Shown here: positions 1 through 9,144 of the stretch, piece by piece
Position numbering within the stretch: position 1 is the first letter of the stretch
Layout: every line of letters starts with the position of its first letter
Assembly (NCBI RefSeq): GCF_900091315.1
Contig: NZ_FLSP01000018.1
Coordinates: 1 to 64,000, forward strand
DNA: 64,000 nt
Reading direction: 5' to 3'
From: Streptomyces sp. DI166
GTDB lineage: Bacteria; Actinomycetota; Actinomycetes; Streptomycetales; Streptomycetaceae
Made by a program: the position numbers and the translations under genes
Notes under the pieces: generated by a model
Database searches by the model: none
Seen by the model: the letters and a program-made list of their open reading frames with translations, nothing else
What the model was told of the DNA's origin: nothing

Positions 1-628
1 GAGCCCCTGGCTCGGGCTCTTCCGCGGCTTCCTCACGGTCCTGCTGTTCGCCCTCTCCCTGCTGCTGACCACGGTCACCTTCACCGCGGTCACCCTGCTG
101 ATCGGCCAGCCGTTCTACGAGAGCCTCTCCGAGCAGGTCGACCGGGACGTCTCCCCGGACGGCACCGCCCCCGAGTCGGGCCTGCCGCTCTGGCGCGAGC
201 TGTGGATCTCGGGCCGCGACAGCCTCCGTATCGTCGTCCGGGCCGCGGTCTGGGGCGTGCTGCTCTTCGCGCTGGGCTTCGTCCCGGTCGTCGGGCAGAC
301 GGTGGTGCCGGTGCTCGGGTTCATGGTCACCGGCTACTTCCTCACCGAGGAGCTGACCGCGGTCGCCCTGCAGCGCCGGGAGATCGAACTCCGTGACCGG
401 CTGCGGCTGCTGCGCGCCCGCCGGACCCTGGTGTGGGGCTTCGGCACGCCCCTCGGTGTCGCCTTCGTGGTGCCGTTCGTGGCGGTCTTCCTGATGCCGG
501 GCGCGGTCGCGGGCGCCACCCTCATGGCGCGGGACCTGCTCGGTGAGGAGATCGTCGAGGACGACGACGAGGACGCCGAGGAGGAACTCAGCCAGCAGTC
601 CGCAGGATCGCCCGCACCTGGTCGATGA
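1..628 (+). CDS. EI24 (CysZ-like) domain membrane protein, 5' truncated
   Basis: The frame is open from the left edge, so the start lies outside the window; about 208 residues are visible. They contain several hydrophobic segments around the motifs LIGQPFYESLSEQ and GFVPVVGQTVVPVLGFM, which are typical of the EI24/CysZ-like integral membrane family. The C-terminus is strongly acidic (EDDDEDAEEE). Members are of poorly known function; CysZ itself is a sulfate permease in enterobacteria, but actinobacterial relatives are not proven transporters. The last 41 bases overlap tail to tail with the minus-strand gene that follows. Confidence 0.85.
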   Translation, partial: SPWLGLFRGFLTVLLFALSLLLTTVTFTAVTLLIGQPFYESLSEQVDRDVSPDGTAPESGLPLWRELWISGRDSLRIVVRAAVWGVLLFALGFVPVVGQTVVPVLGFMVTGYFLTEELTAVALQRREIELRDRLRLLRARRTLVWGFGTPLGVAFVVPFVAVFLMPGAVAGATLMARDLLGEEIVEDDDEDAEEELSQQSAGSPAPGR

Positions 629-1802
629 TGTCGAGCCGGTTGCGCACGAACTGCGGGTCGGTGACCTGGGTGGTGTTGCCCGGCCCGAACTGGAGCACCG
701 GCGTGTGCACATGGCCCGCGGGCAGGGTGTCGTGCAGCCCGAGCCGGTCGCGCAGGAGCGTGGCGCGGTAGGCGATCTCGTTGGACAGGTAGTCACCGCC
801 GCCACCGGCCCGCGCGACCGATCCCGGGGTGGGCCCGTCCGGCCGCACCACGGGCGTCGTACCGCCCGCCGGGATCTCGGTCACGGTGGTGTTGTCGTAG
901 ACCGGGAAGCGTCCGGTGTCCGCGGCCACGATCCGCTCGTACGGCAGGGTCGTGGTCGTCCACTGCGGCTGTGTGGCCGGGTCGTCGACCGGGACCGGGC
1001 CGGTGCTGCCGAGGTTGTCGTTGTCCGGGAAGCCGCCCCGCCAGGCCCCGTTGGTCCGCTCGACGTCGAACCGTCCGACCCGGCCCTGGCTCACGGTGGT
1101 CAGCAGGTCCACGCACTTCAGGTACGGCCGCAGGGTCCGCTCCACGGTGCCGTCCGCGAAGTCCCGCCAGCGCACCGGGAACACCGCCGTCTCGATCCGC
1201 GCCGGACCGTCCGCGGTCTGGATCACCGTGCCGTCGAGCGCGAGCGCGGTCGCCCCGGAGGGGTTGGAGATCCGGATGTCCCGGTCCAGCGTGAACGGGT
1301 CGAACCCGGTGAGCAGGATCCGCTTGATCCCCTCGCCGTGCGGATACCGGATCGCGCTCTGCCCGCGCGAGGTCCGCTCCAACTCCCCGAGCAGCGCCGA
1401 CCGCTGCTCCGGCGAGAGCCCGAACCCCGGCTCCCAGGACCGCAGTTCCCTGGTCATCCCGAGCCGCGCCCAGTACAGCGGCCGGTCGTCGTCCCGGCTC
1501 AGGTCACCGCCCGCCGGGCCCCGCCCCTGCGCCCGCTCCACCGCCCGCCGCCACAGCGCGCCGCCCTCCCGTACGACGACGGCACGGGCCCGCGCGTACG
1601 AGCGCGCTCCCCGCAGCGCCGCCGCGAACTGCGGTGCCACGGAGTCGAATCCGGACCGGCGCAGGATCTCCTGCGGCACCGCCAGGTCGAGCCGCCGCTC
1701 CTCCACCGTGGGCTGCTCGGCGGCGGTCGCGGCGGCGGGGGCGGTGAGGGTCGCGGTCAGCGCCAGGCCCAGGGCCCAGATCCCCACACGTATGAGATTC
1801 AC
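588..1802 (-). CDS. secreted pyroglutamyl-peptidase-I-like protein (peptidase C15 fold), Cys replaced by Ser
   Basis: The 404-residue product starts with a Sec signal peptide (hydrophobic residues 5-20, Ala-rich cleavage region near 25-29). The C15 domain begins at ILLTGFDPF (162-170). The glutamate motif GRFDVERTNGA places the catalytic Glu at 248, and the histidine motif HVHTP is at 364-368. Where C15 peptidases have Y-L-C-N, this protein has GGDYLSNEIAYR, so the nucleophilic Cys is Ser340 (codon tcc). Residues 30-155 are an extra N-terminal region. Family enzymes remove N-terminal pyroglutamate; with Ser in place of Cys the protein may be inactive, a serine enzyme, or have another role. 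The gene is alone on its strand. Confidence 0.8.
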   Translation of the reverse strand: MNLIRVGIWALGLALTATLTAPAAATAAEQPTVEERRLDLAVPQEILRRSGFDSVAPQFAAALRGARSYARARAVVVREGGALWRRAVERAQGRGPAGGDLSRDDDRPLYWARLGMTRELRSWEPGFGLSPEQRSALLGELERTSRGQSAIRYPHGEGIKRILLTGFDPFTLDRDIRISNPSGATALALDGTVIQTADGPARIETAVFPVRWRDFADGTVERTLRPYLKCVDLLTTVSQGRVGRFDVERTNGAWRGGFPDNDNLGSTGPVPVDDPATQPQWTTTTLPYERIVAADTGRFPVYDNTTVTEIPAGGTTPVVRPDGPTPGSVARAGGGGDYLSNEIAYRATLLRDRLGLHDTLPAGHVHTPVLQFGPGNTTQVTDPQFVRNRLDIIDQVRAILRTAG

Positions 1803-1880
1803 GGGAGTTGTGGTCCTTCCGGTGCGGTGGGGGAACGTGACGACAGTCCGTTTCCCCGCATCGGCACGCCGGAACCGCCG

Positions 1881-2450
1881 CTATCGAGCCACCTGTTCCT
1901 CGCCCAGCAGGGTGAGGAAGTCCCGGAACGCCTGCGGCATGTCCACCGACTCCGGGTCCAGCAGCCACTGGTACTGCAGACCGTCCATCACCGCCACCAT
2001 CAGGGGCGCGGTGCGCTCCGGGGTGAGGCCGTTGGGCAGGCGGTCGCCGTACTCGGCGCGCAGGACCTCCGCCATGGCGGCGCGGACGCGGGTGTAGCGC
2101 CCGGTGAAGTACTCCCGTGCCGGGTGGCCCTCGGTGACGCTCTCGCCGAGCAGCGCCGAGAAGGTCTGGATGATGGCGGGCCGCATCGCGTTGTACTCCA
2201 CCAGCGAGGCGAGCAGATCCACCCGCCAGCGGGTGTCGGGCAGCGCGTCCCACTGGTCGCGCTCCTGGAGCACCGCCACCAGCAGGGCGTCCTTGGTCGG
2301 GAAGTAGTGCAGCAGGCCCTGCTGGGTGAGCCCGACCCGCTCCGCCACCGCGGCGAGGCTGGCCCCCCGGTACCCGCGCTCGGCGATCACCTCAAGCGCG
2401 GCCCGCACGATCTCGGCGCGGCGCTCCTCGCTCCTGACCCTGGCGTTCAT
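1881..2450 (-). CDS. TetR/AcrR family transcriptional regulator
   Basis: This 189-residue protein has an N-terminal helix-turn-helix (residues about 10-55, with the family signature GYRGASLAAVAERVGL followed by LLHYFPTKDALL). The C-terminal ligand domain ends in DGLQYQWLLDPESV, seen in a common actinobacterial TetR_C subfamily. It is divergent from a GH3 beta-glucosidase gene, and the 120-base gap holds a palindrome that could be its operator. The natural inference is autoregulation and control of the glycosidase; the ligand cannot be read from the sequence. Confidence 0.9.
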   Translation of the reverse strand: MNARVRSEERRAEIVRAALEVIAERGYRGASLAAVAERVGLTQQGLLHYFPTKDALLVAVLQERDQWDALPDTRWRVDLLASLVEYNAMRPAIIQTFSALLGESVTEGHPAREYFTGRYTRVRAAMAEVLRAEYGDRLPNGLTPERTAPLMVAVMDGLQYQWLLDPESVDMPQAFRDFLTLLGEEQVAR

Positions 2451-2504
2451 GGCGTCACGGTACGGCAGGAATCCGACCTGAACATAATCGAGGGATAACG
2501 AAAC

Positions 2505-2522
2505 CTACCGAGTAACAGGTAG
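2505..2522. promoter_or_regulatory. candidate TetR operator between tetR and GH3 gene
   Basis: Inverted repeat CTACC-GAGTAACA-GGTAG, with perfect 5-base arms and an extra central TAC-CGA-GTA symmetry. It lies in the divergent promoter region 48 bases before the GH3 start codon. The assignment to the neighbouring TetR protein is inference from position. Confidence 0.45.
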
Positions 2523-2570
2523 CGTGTGCGCGACGGAGGGCACGGCACGGACTCACCGAGGAGGCACCGC

Positions 2571-5006
2571 ATGGCGGGAACCCGTACCCAGGCCGACGAG
2601 GCACGCGAGACGGCCGTCGAGACGGCCCTGGCCCGGCTCGACCTCGATGCGAAGACCCGGCTGCTGGCCGGCCAGGACATGTGGACCCTGCCCGCCCTCC
2701 CTGAGATCGGCCTCGCCTCACTCGTGATGTCCGACGGACCCATCGGCGTCCGGGGCGTGCGCTGGACCGCCGACGACCCCTCCGTCGCCCTGCCCTCCCC
2801 GACCGCCCTCGCCGCCACTTGGGACCCCGAACTCGCCCACCGCGCGGGCGTCCTGCTCGCCCAGGAGGCCCGCCGCAAGGGCGTGCACGTCCTGCTCGCG
2901 CCCACCGTCAACCTGCACCGCTCCCCGCTCGGCGGACGGCACTTCGAGGCCTACAGCGAGGACCCGCTGCTCACCGGGCTGATCGGCGCGGCCTATGTGG
3001 AGGGCGTCCAGTCGGGCGGGGTCGGCACCACCGTCAAGCACTTCGTCGCCAACGACGCCGAGACCGAGCGCTTCACCGTGAACAACAAGGTGAGCGAACG
3101 CGCCCTGCGTGAGCTGTACTTGGCGCCCTTCGAGACCATCGTCGCCAAGGCCCGCCCCTGGGGGATCATGACCGCCTACAACGCGGTCAACGGCACCACG
3201 ATGACCGAGCACCACCACCTGGTGAACGAAGTCCTGCGCGGCGAATGGGGCTTCGACGGCGCGAATGTCTCCGACTGGATGGCCGCCCGCTCCACCACCG
3301 GCGCCGTCGAGGGCGGCCTCGACATCGCCATGCCCGGCCCCGGCACGGTGTACGGTCCGGCCCTCGCGGCGGCCGTGCGCTCCGGCCAGGTCGAGGAGGC
3401 CCGCGTGGACGAGGCCGTACGCCGTGTGCTGCGGCTCGCCGCCCGGGTCGGCGCGCTCAAGGGCGCCGAGCCGGTGGTCGCCGAGCCGCCCGCCGAGGTC
3501 GACGGGCAGGCGCTGGCCCGCGAGATCGCCCGCCGCTCCTTCGTCCTCGTCCGCAACGAGGGCGCACTGCCGCTCCCGCCCGGCGGCTCTGTCGCGCTGA
3601 TCGGCGCCGCCGCGCGTGACGCCCGCGTCCTCGGCGGCGGCTCGGCCATCGTCTTCCCGGCCCGGACCGTCTCCCCGCTCGACGGACTGACCGCCGCCCT
3701 CCCCGAGGGCAGCCTGACCTACGCCGTCGGCGCCGACCCCAACACCGAACTCGCCGTCGCGGACAAGGGATTCGCGCTGCGGGCCGTGTGCCGGGACGCG
3801 GCGGGACAGGTCATCGGCACCTGCTCCGCGCCCAACGGCCAGATCCAGTGGATGGGTTCGGACCTGCCCGAGGGCGTCACCCACGACACCCTGCGCTCCG
3901 TCGAGCTCACCGGCACCTTCACCCCGCGCGAGAGCGGCCCGCACACCCTCGGCATCAAGGGCCGCGGCCACTTCGTCCTCACCGTCGCGGGCACCACCCA
4001 CTACGCCGGCAACCGGGGCGGCGGCCGGTCCGAACCCTTCGCCGCCTTCTTCGGCGGCCCCGAACCGCATGCCGTGGTCGAACTGACCGCCGGGGAGCCG
4101 GTCGAGGTCTCCCTCACCCACACCGTCAGCATCCCGGCGGACGCCCCCGTCAAGGGCGTCGGCTTCACCCTCGTCCACCAGGAACCGCGCCGCGACCCGG
4201 ACGAACTGATCGCCGAGGCCGTCGTGGCCGCGCGGGCCGCCGACACCGCCGTCGTCGTGGTCGCCACCACCGAACTCGTGGAGTCGGAGGGCTTCGACCG
4301 CACCGACCTCACCCTGCCCGGCCGCCAGGACGACCTGGTCCGCGCCGTCGCCGCCGTCAACCCGCGCACCGTCGTCGTGGTCAACTCCGGCTCCCCGGTG
4401 GAGATGCCCTGGCGCGACGAGGTCGCCGCGGTGCTGCTGAGCTGGTTCCCCGGCCAGGAGGGCGGCGCCGCCCTCGCCGACGTCCTCACCGGCGCCGAGG
4501 AGCCCGGCGGACGCCTGCCCACCACCTGGGGCTCCCTCGCCGACGCCCCGGTCACCCGGGTCGCCCCCACCGACGGCGAACTGCCCTACACCGAGGGCGT
4601 CTTCATCGGCTACCGCGCCTGGGAACGCGAGGGCCGCGCCCCCGCCCACCCCTTCGGCCACGGCCTCGGCTACACCACCTGGGCCTACGACTCCCTCGAA
4701 CTCGACGGCACCACCGCCAAGGTCCGCGTCCGCAACACCGGCGACCGCCCCGGCCGCGAGGTCGTCCAGCTCTACGCGGCCCCCACCGAGCCCGACGCCG
4801 AGCGCCCGGCCCGCGAACTCGCCGGATTCGCCACGGTGACCGCGAAGCCGGGGGAGACGGTGGAAGCCGTGATCGACATCCCGCGCCGGGTGTTCGAGAT
4901 CTGGGACGAGAAGACCGGCTCGTGGTCGTTTGTGAAGGGTTCGTACGAGATCCAGGCCGGTCGCTCGATCATGGACCGCAGGCTCACCGGGACGATTAAC
5001 GTCTGA
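2571..5006 (+). CDS. GH3 family beta-glucosidase with PA14 insertion
   Basis: The product hydrolyses terminal beta-linked sugars from oligosaccharides. The start is the ATG at 2571, preceded by GAGGAG at 2558-2563; a GTG at 2526 in the same frame has no comparable site. The 811 residues read as GH3 N-terminal barrel (about 20-300; nucleophile Asp about 235 in NVSDWM), GH3 C-terminal sandwich (about 320-400 and 540-680, with the acid/base region ESEGFDR near 571-577), a PA14-type insertion (about 400-530, with GTTHYAGN), and a fibronectin III-like tail. No signal peptide is visible, so it probably acts on imported sugars. TetR lies upstream and aldose 1-epimerase is convergent downstream. Confidence 0.93.
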   Translation: MAGTRTQADEARETAVETALARLDLDAKTRLLAGQDMWTLPALPEIGLASLVMSDGPIGVRGVRWTADDPSVALPSPTALAATWDPELAHRAGVLLAQEARRKGVHVLLAPTVNLHRSPLGGRHFEAYSEDPLLTGLIGAAYVEGVQSGGVGTTVKHFVANDAETERFTVNNKVSERALRELYLAPFETIVAKARPWGIMTAYNAVNGTTMTEHHHLVNEVLRGEWGFDGANVSDWMAARSTTGAVEGGLDIAMPGPGTVYGPALAAAVRSGQVEEARVDEAVRRVLRLAARVGALKGAEPVVAEPPAEVDGQALAREIARRSFVLVRNEGALPLPPGGSVALIGAAARDARVLGGGSAIVFPARTVSPLDGLTAALPEGSLTYAVGADPNTELAVADKGFALRAVCRDAAGQVIGTCSAPNGQIQWMGSDLPEGVTHDTLRSVELTGTFTPRESGPHTLGIKGRGHFVLTVAGTTHYAGNRGGGRSEPFAAFFGGPEPHAVVELTAGEPVEVSLTHTVSIPADAPVKGVGFTLVHQEPRRDPDELIAEAVVAARAADTAVVVVATTELVESEGFDRTDLTLPGRQDDLVRAVAAVNPRTVVVVNSGSPVEMPWRDEVAAVLLSWFPGQEGGAALADVLTGAEEPGGRLPTTWGSLADAPVTRVAPTDGELPYTEGVFIGYRAWEREGRAPAHPFGHGLGYTTWAYDSLELDGTTAKVRVRNTGDRPGREVVQLYAAPTEPDAERPARELAGFATVTAKPGETVEAVIDIPRRVFEIWDEKTGSWSFVKGSYEIQAGRSIMDRRLTGTINV

Positions 5007-5028
5007 TCCGGGACCCTGTCCCCAAGCC

Positions 5029-5066
5029 CAGCCCCGGTCCGGGACCTGACGCCCGGACCGGGGCTG
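5029..5066. terminator. bidirectional intrinsic terminator
   Basis: A perfect 15-base inverted repeat (arms 5029-5043 and 5052-5066, 8-base loop) lies between the convergent GH3 and epimerase genes. No T-run follows, as is usual in Streptomyces. Confidence 0.8.
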
Positions 5067-5075
5067 AACGCTCTA

Positions 5076-6050
5076 CTACCGCGTCGAGAACCCGTACACC
5101 GTCTCCGAGCGGTACACCTCACCCGGCCGCAGCACCGTGCTCGGGAACTCCGGGTGGTTGGGGGAGTCGGGGAAGTGCTGGGTCTCCAGCGCGATGCCGT
5201 CGTTCGGGGCGTAGGGGGCCAGCAGATGATCACCGGTGTAGAGCTGGAGGCCCGGTTCGGTCGTCGCGACCGTCAGTACGCGGCCGGACGCCGGGTCGTA
5301 CAGCTCGGCCACCTCCACGGGGCCGGCCGTAAGGCCCTTGTCCAGCACGAAGTTGTGGTCGTACCCCGGACCCGCCGTGCGCGGCTCGCGGAAGTCGAAG
5401 CGGGTCCCCGCCACGGACTCCACGCCGGTCGGGATCAGATCGGCGTCCACCGGGGTGAACCGGGAGGCGGCCAGGCGCAGTTCGTGTCCGGCCGCGCTGC
5501 CCGAGCCCGCCCCCGAGAGGTTGAAGTAGCTGTGGTTGGTCAGGTTCACCACGGTCGGCGCGTCCGTCACCGCCTCGTACGCGATCCGCAGCGCCCCGTC
5601 CTCGTCCAGGGTGTACGTCGCCGACACCTCCAGGCGGCCCGGGAAGCCCTCCTCGCCGTGCGGCGAGACCCGGCTCAGCCGCACCCCGTGCGCGACCGGC
5701 TCCGCGTCCCACAGCCGCTCGTCGAAACCGCGCTCACCGCCGTGCAGACAGTTCGCCCCGCTGTTGACGGGCAGCGCGTACGACCAGCCGTCCAGCGTGA
5801 AGCGCCCCTTGGCGATCCGGTTGGCGTACCGGCCCACGAGGGCGCCGTAGTACGGCCCGGGATGCGCGGGATACCCGGCCGCCTCCTCGAACCCCAGCAC
5901 CACGTTCGCGGCCACGCCGTCCCGGTCCGGGACCTCCACCGACTGCACGATCCCGCCGTACGTCAGCACCCGCACCCGCACCCCGGCCCGCTCCAGGGTC
6001 CAGCGGTGCACGGCCGTGCCGTCGGAAAGTGTGCCGAAGAGTTCGTTCAT
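5076..6050 (-). CDS. aldose 1-epimerase (galactose mutarotase family)
   Basis: The 324-residue cytoplasmic enzyme interconverts alpha and beta anomers of aldoses. It shows the family landmarks YYGALVGRYANRI (about 67-79), the catalytic histidine region NLTNHSYFNLSG, and the C-terminal ETQHFPDSPNHPEF containing the probable catalytic Glu. Its position beside a beta-glucosidase gene fits use of beta-glucose released from glycosides. Length is normal for the family. Confidence 0.93.
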   Translation of the reverse strand: MNELFGTLSDGTAVHRWTLERAGVRVRVLTYGGIVQSVEVPDRDGVAANVVLGFEEAAGYPAHPGPYYGALVGRYANRIAKGRFTLDGWSYALPVNSGANCLHGGERGFDERLWDAEPVAHGVRLSRVSPHGEEGFPGRLEVSATYTLDEDGALRIAYEAVTDAPTVVNLTNHSYFNLSGAGSGSAAGHELRLAASRFTPVDADLIPTGVESVAGTRFDFREPRTAGPGYDHNFVLDKGLTAGPVEVAELYDPASGRVLTVATTEPGLQLYTGDHLLAPYAPNDGIALETQHFPDSPNHPEFPSTVLRPGEVYRSETVYGFSTR

Positions 6051-6065
6051 GTGCGGAACTTTAAG

Positions 6066-6968
6066 TCACGGCAACTGCGCCGTGACCGCCCGGTAGGCGA
6101 TCTCGGCCAGCTTCGCCTGGCCGTCCACGCTCGGATGGAACCGGTCCCAGCGGCTGAGCTGGTCCGTGCCGAACCGGACCGCGTGCACCGCGCCCCCGTC
6201 GAACCGGCACCGCTTGTCCTTCGCGCACACCTCCTCCAGCACCGTGTTGTAGTCCGCCACCCGCTCCCGCACCGTGTTCCGGCGCTCGGTCGCTGCCGAG
6301 TCCAGCGAGTCCGCGTCGGCGAGCATCGACTGGCAGATACCGGCCCACTTCCACACCTGCTTGCCCAGCGTGTCGGTCCGCCCCTGCGACCACAGCCGCT
6401 GAAGGTCCGGCACGCTCGCCACGAACACCTGCGCCTTGGGCGCCGCCCCGCGCAGGGTCCGCATCGACTCCTCGAACCGCGCCCGGAAGTCGGCCACCGA
6501 CGTCATCGCCGCGGTGCTGTCCCGGCAGGCGTCATTGGCCCCCACCAGCACCGTCACCAGCTCCGGCCGCCGGGTCGCCGCCTGCGCCATCTGCCCCGGC
6601 AGATCCGCGATCCGCGCCCCGGTCACCGCGTAGTTCCAGCTCCGCTCGGCGGCCTTCGCCGGGCCCAGCAGCCGTACCGCGAGACTGTCCACCCGCTCGC
6701 TGGTGCCGGTCGCCCACGAGACCTCCTTGCAGTCCGAGAGCACCGAGCAGGCGTCGAAGCCGGTGGTGATGGAGTCGCCGACGGCCGCGATCGACCCAGG
6801 GCTGCTGTCCCACGCCGGAGTCGGCTTCGGGCTCGGCTTGCCCCGCTGCACGTTCGTCCCCGAGGGCCCCGGTGAGTTCCCGCCGACGGCGTCGCAGCCG
6901 GCCAGTCCGACAACCGCCGCGGACACCACGGCGAGTAAGGCAAGTGAGCGGTGACCGGTCCTGTGCAT
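6066..6968 (-). CDS. SGNH/GDSL hydrolase lipoprotein
   Basis: The start at 6968 (MHRTGHRSLALL) gives 300 residues with a lipoprotein signal peptide and lipobox VGLAGC, so the protein is predicted to be anchored outside the membrane. SGNH blocks are clear: AVGDSITTG (nucleophile Ser), VLVGANDACR (Asn) and DRFHPS (Asp/His). A Pro/Ser linker follows the lipidated Cys. The family cleaves esters of lipids or polysaccharides; the substrate is unknown. The 15-base gap to the epimerase start suggests co-transcription with that gene. Confidence 0.9.
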   Translation of the reverse strand: MHRTGHRSLALLAVVSAAVVGLAGCDAVGGNSPGPSGTNVQRGKPSPKPTPAWDSSPGSIAAVGDSITTGFDACSVLSDCKEVSWATGTSERVDSLAVRLLGPAKAAERSWNYAVTGARIADLPGQMAQAATRRPELVTVLVGANDACRDSTAAMTSVADFRARFEESMRTLRGAAPKAQVFVASVPDLQRLWSQGRTDTLGKQVWKWAGICQSMLADADSLDSAATERRNTVRERVADYNTVLEEVCAKDKRCRFDGGAVHAVRFGTDQLSRWDRFHPSVDGQAKLAEIAYRAVTAQLP

Positions 6969-7225
6969 CCGCTGCTGATCCCCTCGCTCGACGGCCGACT
7001 TCTCCCCTCCCCATACAACGTGCGGGAGTTCCCGGGCGCCCGCGACGCAACGCCCGGGCCCCGTACAGGCGTCCTGCCGGGTGAATGGCGGGCGTTTCAC
7101 GGCACCGGGACCGACGGTACGTCACACTCCTTGCGCCGCCGCACGGTAGCCTCGCCATCAACGTGGCCCTGCCGCCACGGCCGTCCACCAGTTCGCAAGA
7201 TGTCCCGCTCAGCCCGGAGGTCCCG

Positions 7226-7720
7226 GTGACGACACGTGGAGTTCTGTACGTGCACTCCGCGCCGCGCGCGCTGTGCCCGCACGTCGAGTGGGCCGTCGCC
7301 GGGGTGCTCGGCACGCGCGTCAACCTCGACTGGATCCGGCAGCCCGCCGCGCCCGGCACCTGGCGCTCGGAGTTCTCCTGGCAGGGCCAGCCCGGCACCG
7401 CGTCGAAGCTGGCGTCCGCCCTCAGAGGCTGGCACCTGCTGCGCTTCGAGGTGACTGCCGAGCCCTGCCCCACCGCCGAGGGCGAGCGCTACAGCTGCAC
7501 CCCCGACCTCGGTATCTTCCACGCGGTCACCGGCATCCACGGCGACATCCTCATCCCCGAGGACCGGCTGCGCGCGGCCCTGCAGCGCAGCCAGCGCGCG
7601 GAGACGGACCTGGAGGCGGAGCTGTCCAAGCTGCTGGGCAAGCCCTGGGACGACGAGCTGGAGCCGTTCCGGTACGCGGGCGAGGGCGCCCCGGTCCGCT
7701 GGCTGCACCAAGTCGTCTGA
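7226..7720 (+). CDS. DUF3145 family protein
   Basis: The GTG at 7226 follows GGAGG at 7216-7220 with a 5-base spacer and gives 164 residues beginning MTTRGVLYVHSAPRALCPHVEW, the conserved start of DUF3145. The family is found in actinobacteria, is soluble, and has no assigned function; I recall it beside fabF in other Streptomyces. It is convergent to fabF and shares a terminator with it. Confidence 0.88.
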   Translation: MTTRGVLYVHSAPRALCPHVEWAVAGVLGTRVNLDWIRQPAAPGTWRSEFSWQGQPGTASKLASALRGWHLLRFEVTAEPCPTAEGERYSCTPDLGIFHAVTGIHGDILIPEDRLRAALQRSQRAETDLEAELSKLLGKPWDDELEPFRYAGEGAPVRWLHQVV

Positions 7721-7728
7721 GACGCACC

Positions 7729-7768
7729 GAAAGGGCCTGCCACCTCTTGCGAGGTGGCAGGCCCTTTC
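7729..7768. terminator. bidirectional intrinsic terminator
   Basis: A perfect 18-base stem (7729-7746 and 7751-7768) with the 4-base loop TTGC. The outer GAAAGGG/CCCTTTC pairs give short A and T runs on both sides, so it can end both DUF3145 and the fab operon. Confidence 0.92.
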
Positions 7769-7787
7769 ACACGCCCGAGGGCGATGG

Positions 7788-9059
7788 TCAGACGGTGCGG
7801 AACGCCAGCACCACGTTGTGACCGCCGAAGCCGAACGAGTCGTTCAGCGCGGCGATCCGGCCCTCGACCGGCAGCTTGCGGGCCTCGCCGCGGACCACGT
7901 CCGCGCTGGCCTCGGCCTCCGGGTCGATGTTGTCGACGTTGATGGTCGGCGGGGCCACCCGGTGGTACAGGGCGAGCACGGTCGCGACCGTCTCGACACC
8001 ACCGGCGCCGCCGAGCAGGTGCCCGGTCATGGACTTGGTCGCGGAGACCGCCATGTGGTCGGTGTCGTCGCCGAACACCTTGCGCAGCGCCTTCAGCTCC
8101 GCGATGTCACCGGCCGGCGTCGAGGTGGCGTGCGCGTTGACGTGCACGATCTCCGACGGCGCGAGGTCGGTGCGGTCCAGCAGGTTCTGCAGGGCGTGCG
8201 CGATACCGCGGCCCTCCGGCTCCGGCTGCACGATGTCGTGGCTGTCGGCGGAGATGCCCTGCCCGACCGCCTCGGCGTAGACACGAGCCCCGCGCTTGGC
8301 GGCGTGCTCGGCGGACTCCAGAACGATCACACCGGCGCCCTCGCCGAGGACGAAGCCGTCCCGCGCGAGGTCGTAGGGGCGCGAGGCGCCCTCGGGGTCG
8401 TCGTTGTTCTTGGACATCGCCATCATGTTGCCGAACGCGGCGATGGGCAGCGGGTGGATCGCCGCCTCGGTGCCGCCGGCGACGACCACGTCGGCACGGC
8501 CGGTGCGGATCATCTCGATGGCGTAGCCGATGGCCTCGGCGCCCGAGGCGCACGCGGAGACCGGCGTGTGCACGCCCGCGCGGGCGCCCACGGCCAGACC
8601 CACGTTCGCGGAGGGGCTGTTCGGCATCAGCATGGGGACGGTGTGCGGGGAGACGCGGCGGACGCCCTTCTCCTTGAGCACGTCGTACTGGTCGAGCAGG
8701 GTCGTCACGCCACCGATGCCGGAGGCGATGACCGCACCGAGCCGGTCCGGGTCGACGGAGGAGTCCTCGCCGGCCTTGTCGGTGAAACCGGCGTCGGCCC
8801 AGGCCTCCTTCGCGGCGATCAGCGCGAACTGGGCCGAGCGGTCCAGTCGGCGGGCCTGCGGACGCGGGATCACCTCGGTCGGCTCCACGGCGACCGGCGC
8901 TGCGATACGGACCGCCTGGTCCGCGGCCCAGTCCTGGTCGAGGGGCTTGACGCCGGAACGTCCGGCGACGAGGCCCTCCCAGGTAGAGGCCGCGTCGCCA
9001 CCCAGCGGTGTGGTTGCGCCGATACCGGTGACGACCACGGTGCGATTGGTCGAGCTCAC
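7788..9059 (-). CDS. fabF: beta-ketoacyl-ACP synthase II
   Basis: This condensing enzyme elongates acyl-ACP with malonyl-ACP in type II fatty acid synthesis. The 423 residues show the full thiolase-fold set: nucleophilic Cys in SACASGAEAIGYA, His in VNAHATSTPAGD and His in KSMTGHLLGGAGG, ending in a Gly-rich FGFGGHN loop. It is the last gene of the fabD-fabH-acpP-fabF operon, 85 bases after acpP. Regulation by FasR upstream of fabD is established for the S. coelicolor orthologues. Confidence 0.97.
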   Translation of the reverse strand: MSSTNRTVVVTGIGATTPLGGDAASTWEGLVAGRSGVKPLDQDWAADQAVRIAAPVAVEPTEVIPRPQARRLDRSAQFALIAAKEAWADAGFTDKAGEDSSVDPDRLGAVIASGIGGVTTLLDQYDVLKEKGVRRVSPHTVPMLMPNSPSANVGLAVGARAGVHTPVSACASGAEAIGYAIEMIRTGRADVVVAGGTEAAIHPLPIAAFGNMMAMSKNNDDPEGASRPYDLARDGFVLGEGAGVIVLESAEHAAKRGARVYAEAVGQGISADSHDIVQPEPEGRGIAHALQNLLDRTDLAPSEIVHVNAHATSTPAGDIAELKALRKVFGDDTDHMAVSATKSMTGHLLGGAGGVETVATVLALYHRVAPPTINVDNIDPEAEASADVVRGEARKLPVEGRIAALNDSFGFGGHNVVLAFRTV

Positions 9060-9144
9060 GGGAATTCTTTCTCCAACGGGATACGAGGATCAGCGGCGCC
9101 ACCGCCGGGTGGCGGGGCCGGGCACATCCGGCCTAAGCGGAAAC

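Noticed and set aside
2718..4661. A 647-residue antisense frame in the GH3 gene
   Set aside because: GC-rich Streptomyces genes keep antisense frames open; the Gly/Ala/Asp composition and lack of motifs show it is a shadow.
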